Positions 54,801 to 60,800 of a stretch of DNA of 64,000 bases are shown in pieces (the stretch's first letter is position 1; every line of letters begins with the position of its first letter). The stretch lies in the NCBI GenBank assembly GCA_020698575.1, contig CM036257.1:18057520-18121519 (forward strand), read 5' to 3'. The DNA is from Bostrychus sinensis. Lineage: Eukaryota; Chordata; Actinopteri; Gobiiformes; Eleotridae. The position numbers were made by a program, and so were the translations under genes. The notes under the pieces were generated by a model. It was not told where the DNA came from. It saw only the letters and a list, made by a program, of their open reading frames with translations, and did no database searches.

Positions 54801-57800
54801 CTTACTAACAGAAAAACATCAAAAAGCAAACCAACCAACGTCAGTAAAGACATAACTGGCTCAGTGGAGTAACAAAGCATTAAGGTCAGCTCCAGTTTAT
54901 ATAAATACATTAATTTTAAATATTACCTTTCTAACTAAGAAAGAAAGTGCCATTCTAACTTAGAGGCATGAATGATTATACTCTACACTGTACATATGGT
55001 AGAACAGTTGGATACTGCAGTGCTGCGCCACAACACTTCCAACTTCCTCTGGTCTAAACCCGACTTAATCTGATGAACCGCTGGGTATAATGAGGCTCAT
55101 TAATCTCCAGAGTAAATTACCACTCATATAGGAAAAGTCTTTTTGTCAGGGCTTATAGGACTTCTTTTGTTGAACCTGTGGAGTGGAAAGTGAGGGGGAG
55201 GAGTAGTGGAAGGAAGACCTGGTGCCGTTTCTCACCTAACGATTAATCACACACCTTTAGGCACTGAATTAAAAGACCTGTGATAACTGCAGTGGCCCAA
55301 GGCAAGATCTGCCCCCTGAGAGTACGGCTAAACCAACTGGTAAAATATCCCTGTCTTCTTCCTCTCGCTTTCTTCACATTCTGAAGCATTTGTAGATCAT
55401 TTTAGTGTGTGTAAACAATATGGCTGCATTCTTAAGTATGGTGCTGAGAGCTAAATAGACAACAATACATTTTCTATGTATGAGTTAGCGTTTGCCACCT
55501 CATGGAGATAATTATAAATAATCAAGAGGGTTCTGGTCTACATCTGGTCCTATATCAGGCTTTCTGAAATAATTTGGACACCTTTGCATTAGTGTTTTAT
55601 GTTTTATAACTTAAAATAATGTATATGAATGGAAAAAGTCTTCTTTTGGGGAACTGTTAGTTTAAATTTGCAGAGAGCGCTTTGATTAGGTGTCTGTCGC
55701 CCCCTGCTGGCAACGGTGGGGACTGGACAAAGCATAAAATGGCTATTTAGTACGGCTATTAGCAACATGACACTAACAGATAGATAAATGAGCTTACTTC
55801 TTCGTAGCAATGACAATTTAAGTGCTGAAATTATCAGAATGAGTTTGGGGACAGAGTATGGGGTTTAGAAATGCTCAGAAACACTTCCTGGTTTCACGTG
55901 ACTATGTAGATCGGTGAGAGAGTGTTACCTTATCGTTAGAAGCAGTCTCAACAGACTCAAACAATGTTTTTGGGGTAGAAGCAACATTATAACATGGTTA
56001 AAGGCTCAAAAAAGTTGATTTAGCATAATGGGGGACCTTTAATGTAGCAATTAGCATATATAATTAGCATACAAGCTAAAGGCTAAATAATATAACGTTC
56101 AGAATTTTAATGTTACGTTGAACAAGTACTTACAAAAATGTGCAGACCACAATAGTTTGTCAGTGTATGTTGAGATTTAATCCATCAGCTACCACAAAAC
56201 CTACTTTAAGAAGTCAACTGATGGCAAATGGCAGGGCAAATGCCACTGACATATTAGATCTGGGTGCTATTAATTCAAAGTACATTTTAAGAAATATTTT
56301 AAAAACATCAATTTTTGCAATCTTATTAATCATGTCTTATTAAATGTTTTTGAGTTTCCTCTCATAAAAATGAATGGGAACTCTTGTAACCAAACTGTGT
56401 GCACAAAATATCTGAATATGTTACTTGTGGACAGGTCTACACATGTAAAAAACACTCATAAGGTGCAATTACAGCTTTAATTGTACAGAAATCAACTCTC
56501 TTGCTACAGCTGCACTGACCTTTACCCCCTTACTCATTTCAACTCGCTTTGAACACTCCCCTGAGCCGCTGTGACGGCCCGACACATTTTTGAAGACAAA
56601 TATAGGCCAATCAGCATCTCTATGGCAACCTCAGGCATCAGGTGAAAGGGTAAGCAGTTTGTGATGAGCAAGGAGAAAGGAAAGACAGAGAGGGAGCGGC
56701 TAATTTGATCAAGTGCACAGAAATGCAGGGACCAAGCACTGTTATCTTGGTCCAAGGAAGTGTGATGTTATCGCTGACCTATTGATTAAATGAAATGGTT
56801 AATTAAAGAGGAATTAAAAGGTTTTCAAATTTAATGAGTATTCAAGGCACTGTCAAACCAATTTATTTGTTTTCCACATAAACTGGGCTTCAGTCTCAGA
56901 AATATCTGTTTTTTTAATGCAACCGTGAAGAAACCATGACAGCAGCCACAGAATGACTCAATAAATAAACATTGTCTTCATCTTAAACATTATTAAAAAT
57001 TCGAGATATTTAAATATTGGTTTATGGGTAATTTTCTGGTGTTGGAACTTGTTATTTAATTGTACCTCAAGGTTTATTCCCCGCAGAGTGCTTTTCAAAT
57101 GAATTTTCTGCTTCGTGTCACTGTGCTGCATGGCCTCCCCAGCTGTCGAAATCGAATACCAGTCCCGGAGAGTGCGTTGCTGATTGAAATAACACCAGTA
57201 TGTGTTGCAATAGTTTGTATTTGCATTGTGTACTGATCTCTCACATGTAAGTATTAATGTAGAAAAACTCACACACATTCTGCAGTAGTGCACAATAAAA
57301 AAGAGGACGATGTGATTATTTGCTAATAGCTAAAGGCAAGTTAGTTATTTTTCCAGTTTTTCACTCTTCACTATAATTCACTATTAATACGGTCAATTTA
57401 TAGACTATTGCCAAACATTTTGAGAGGTAATATATTTGAAAGCATATGAAGTGGGCTGTTAAATATAGCCTTTTATGCCAGTCCCAAGCCTGGATAAATA
57501 GAGAAGGTTGGGTCAGGAACGGCATCTGGTATAAAACCTATGTCAAATTGATACAAACTAGGAGGCAGATGCTTTGCTGTGGCGAAAAAAATATAAAGTG
57601 GGCAATTAAAGTCTATAAAATGCACGTGCCATAAAGGTTATAGTGAAAAAAAAAAGAAAAATAACTTTGGTTCTGTAAAAAGTAGGTCACAATAAAATGA
57701 GCAGGCATAATTTTGGGTCCATTGAGCTTGAGTCACAGTCAGACTTTGATCATTTTTGAAAAGTAGTATTTCCCTTCTAGTGTAAAACCCCTGGCCATCA

Positions 57801-60800
57801 TTTATTGCAGATTTAAATGGCTGACTTTTTCTAGTTTCTGTAAATGTACTGTTGTCCATGCTTATTGTCTATCAAAATTAAATGCAATGTTTAACTAAAT
57901 CTCTTATCCAGTACAATCTAAATGAGCCACATTGAGACAGAGAACCAACTAAGACCTAATTACAGCTTGAAGGCAACTGATAGTGTGTATTAATGCGAAA
58001 GTAATAATTGCAATGAGTGGAAATCCTTGCTACCAGCCATTTAAGCAAAGAAATGTAGATGAATAGGAAAGGCATGCAACTAAGAGCTGTGTGTGTGGTC
58101 TTAGCTGGCAAAGTCAGTCCCATGACCAGCTCCACAACAGATTGACTGCATGTGAGTGAAATGATCTTAAGTATCAGATGAAATAAGGAAGTTTTGAACA
58201 TTTAACAACAATAGCAGCCATAAGGGAAACACAATGCTGGCAGCCCACACTGTCTTACCTTTGCCAAGTGGGAATTGATCCATTTAGTGAAAGTCCTTTT
58301 CTGCACCGCCTCCTGCTCATCTGTAAATCAGAGCCCAGAGCATCAGCATAAATCTCAAGCAATAACAAGCAAAAATGCTTACAATACAATTATCCCATTG
58401 TCTATTGTTTTCAGAGCTGGATGGCAGCAAACAATAATTAACTTTGATGTTATAACCGACTCCTTTGGAGCACGTACTTAGCATATTCTCACATATAAGG
58501 GACTGACTTTCAAAGAGAAGGTATTTGACATTTAAAGATGGCATTTTGACTACTCGGATCTCCCCTAATGTGGGCAGAAAGTGGTGCTTTCAAACCTGCC
58601 CTTTATATGTTATAAGCGCAGTGGCTGACATAGATGAAGACATGCACTCCTTTAATACAGATTATTTACATATTTAAACATACAAACTTATGGGCTAAAG
58701 TAGGTCATATGCAACAATAAAAAAGGCATAAGAGTAAAACAATGTTTAAAGAGTAAAACAACACTAAAACATCTACACGTCATTCATTAATCCATGTTCT
58801 TCCATTTATTCCTGTGTTGCATGTGGCTGGCATAAATATAGGCCTTAAACAGGCTACACCCTGTACAATGGACAGATTGTCACCGGGCTGACACATAAAC
58901 CCTACCCTTTGTCACACAGTTTTTCAACTCTCACTACAGGCAATTTAGAGTCACCAATTCACCTATACACACATGTCTGTGAATGGCAGTGGGAAGCCAG
59001 AGAGAACCCCCAGTAACAAGGGGAGGACATGAACACTCAGAGAGATTGTGTCACCTGAGGATCAAACCCACAACCTGCTGGCTAAGAAGCAGGAGTACCA
59101 ACCACTCTGCCACCATGCACCTCATAATCAAGGTGCACGACAATTAGGAATTTTTTTAGCATATTTGAACAATAGTCATTCAGTGCATTGGTAAAAATCA
59201 ACCTACTACCACTTCTACTACTACTACTGACCATATAAGGGTCATTGTTTGTGGCAACTGCAGTGATAAAGCCCATTTAGCAAAGGACAAATCAATACCA
59301 TAGATGTCCTCTCTCTGTGTCGCCTAAAAAGTCACTTTACTGAAATGAGGCCAACATATAAATCATGGTCTGTTTTTACATGATCACATACAATCATCTT
59401 TGCATTTGTACAGCCTTTGTATTCAGTAGTGTACTTCTCTGCTGCAATTTATGCTCTGATACTACCTGACAGCAAAATTCATTACCACTTGCAGTCCTAA
59501 ATTGGGACTATTGCCTGCAAAGATTTGTATGCAGTCGTCATACTCTTCTCATTAAAGGCAGTATAGATCTAGAGTCTCTACCTGAGTATCTCACTGCACT
59601 GTGACTGGCACATGTGTGACAGGGCTTTTTTTTCTATCCCATCTGCGGCATGGTGCAATATCCTTGAGATAAGATAGGACGTCTGACACAGTGACTCCCT
59701 TTACCCTAATGAAATATGCTGACGGTTTGATTACACTAGAAGTTGGTTACCGTGTCAGTGGGTAGAGCAATGTGAAGTGTAAGAGATGTGTGTGTGTATC
59801 TATGAGGGGAGGAGGCTGATCATACATAATGCAGACACTCTCACATAGTCATACGTGCCACTGAGCATATCCCTCTTCTATGAATTAATCTTTTGATTGG
59901 GACCAAGACTGATCAAATATTGATGTCTGGTAATATCGGATGAGAATGAAAAAAGGGTCTTTCCTGCATGGCAGATCGGGGACATATGTGATAGTCTCAG
60001 CATGGATGTGGTGCCAGCCTTAGTCGCAGGGACAGGGTGACTTTGAACTCACATTTTTTCAATATCACAAAGGGTTAGAGTCACTAAACAAGCCCAGGAG
60101 CACTGATTCAAAACACTTAATTTCCAGTTTGTGTTAGGTATAATTAGCCTCAATGCAGCCCCTTAGCCCCCTACTTTGACCTCCTGCTGTGAAGATGACC
60201 TTAACAAAATATCATTAAATCTAGTTTTACTGCAATGAAACCCAGACAAACAGCAAAATTATTAGAATTTGGCAAACTTTGCATAATGATTTATGGATAC
60301 TTTCAATGGGGCACTATTAAAATCTTTTATCCAGACAGACATGGAGACATGCAGGCATACAGAAGACTGAATGAATGAATTGTGTCCAAATCCCAAATGA
60401 GTCGGCAAACAGCCACAGGGTCAATAGAAAAATGTAGACATCTGCCCACTGTGCTGTGACTCAAGACTTATCCTCCTGTGTGTGCTTCACCTGCTGCAGG
60501 CTCAAGCGACCCGCATACACACTGACACAGACACTGCCAAAAGTGGAAACGCCCCCCTTTCCAACGTCTGCCCATTGAGTGTTACACACACACGCACCCC
60601 TCCCGCAGCCAAAACAATCTCGCCTGCAGAGAAACACTTTGCAAGCAGGAGGAGACTGCTAGTACCACACTGCAGTAAAACACACACACTACTTACTATA
60701 CTGTACTTGTAACCTAAAATGCAGCACACTGACCCACTTACCACGCAGGTAGTGATAGACTCCTGTCACCAGGTTGAGAGATGGGTTGCTTCTTTTCGGG

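Noticed and set aside
56958..57293. Whole 111-codon minus-strand frame as a gene
   Set aside because: Only the central 114 nt has splice signals. The flanks look like intron, so only that part is reported as a candidate exon.
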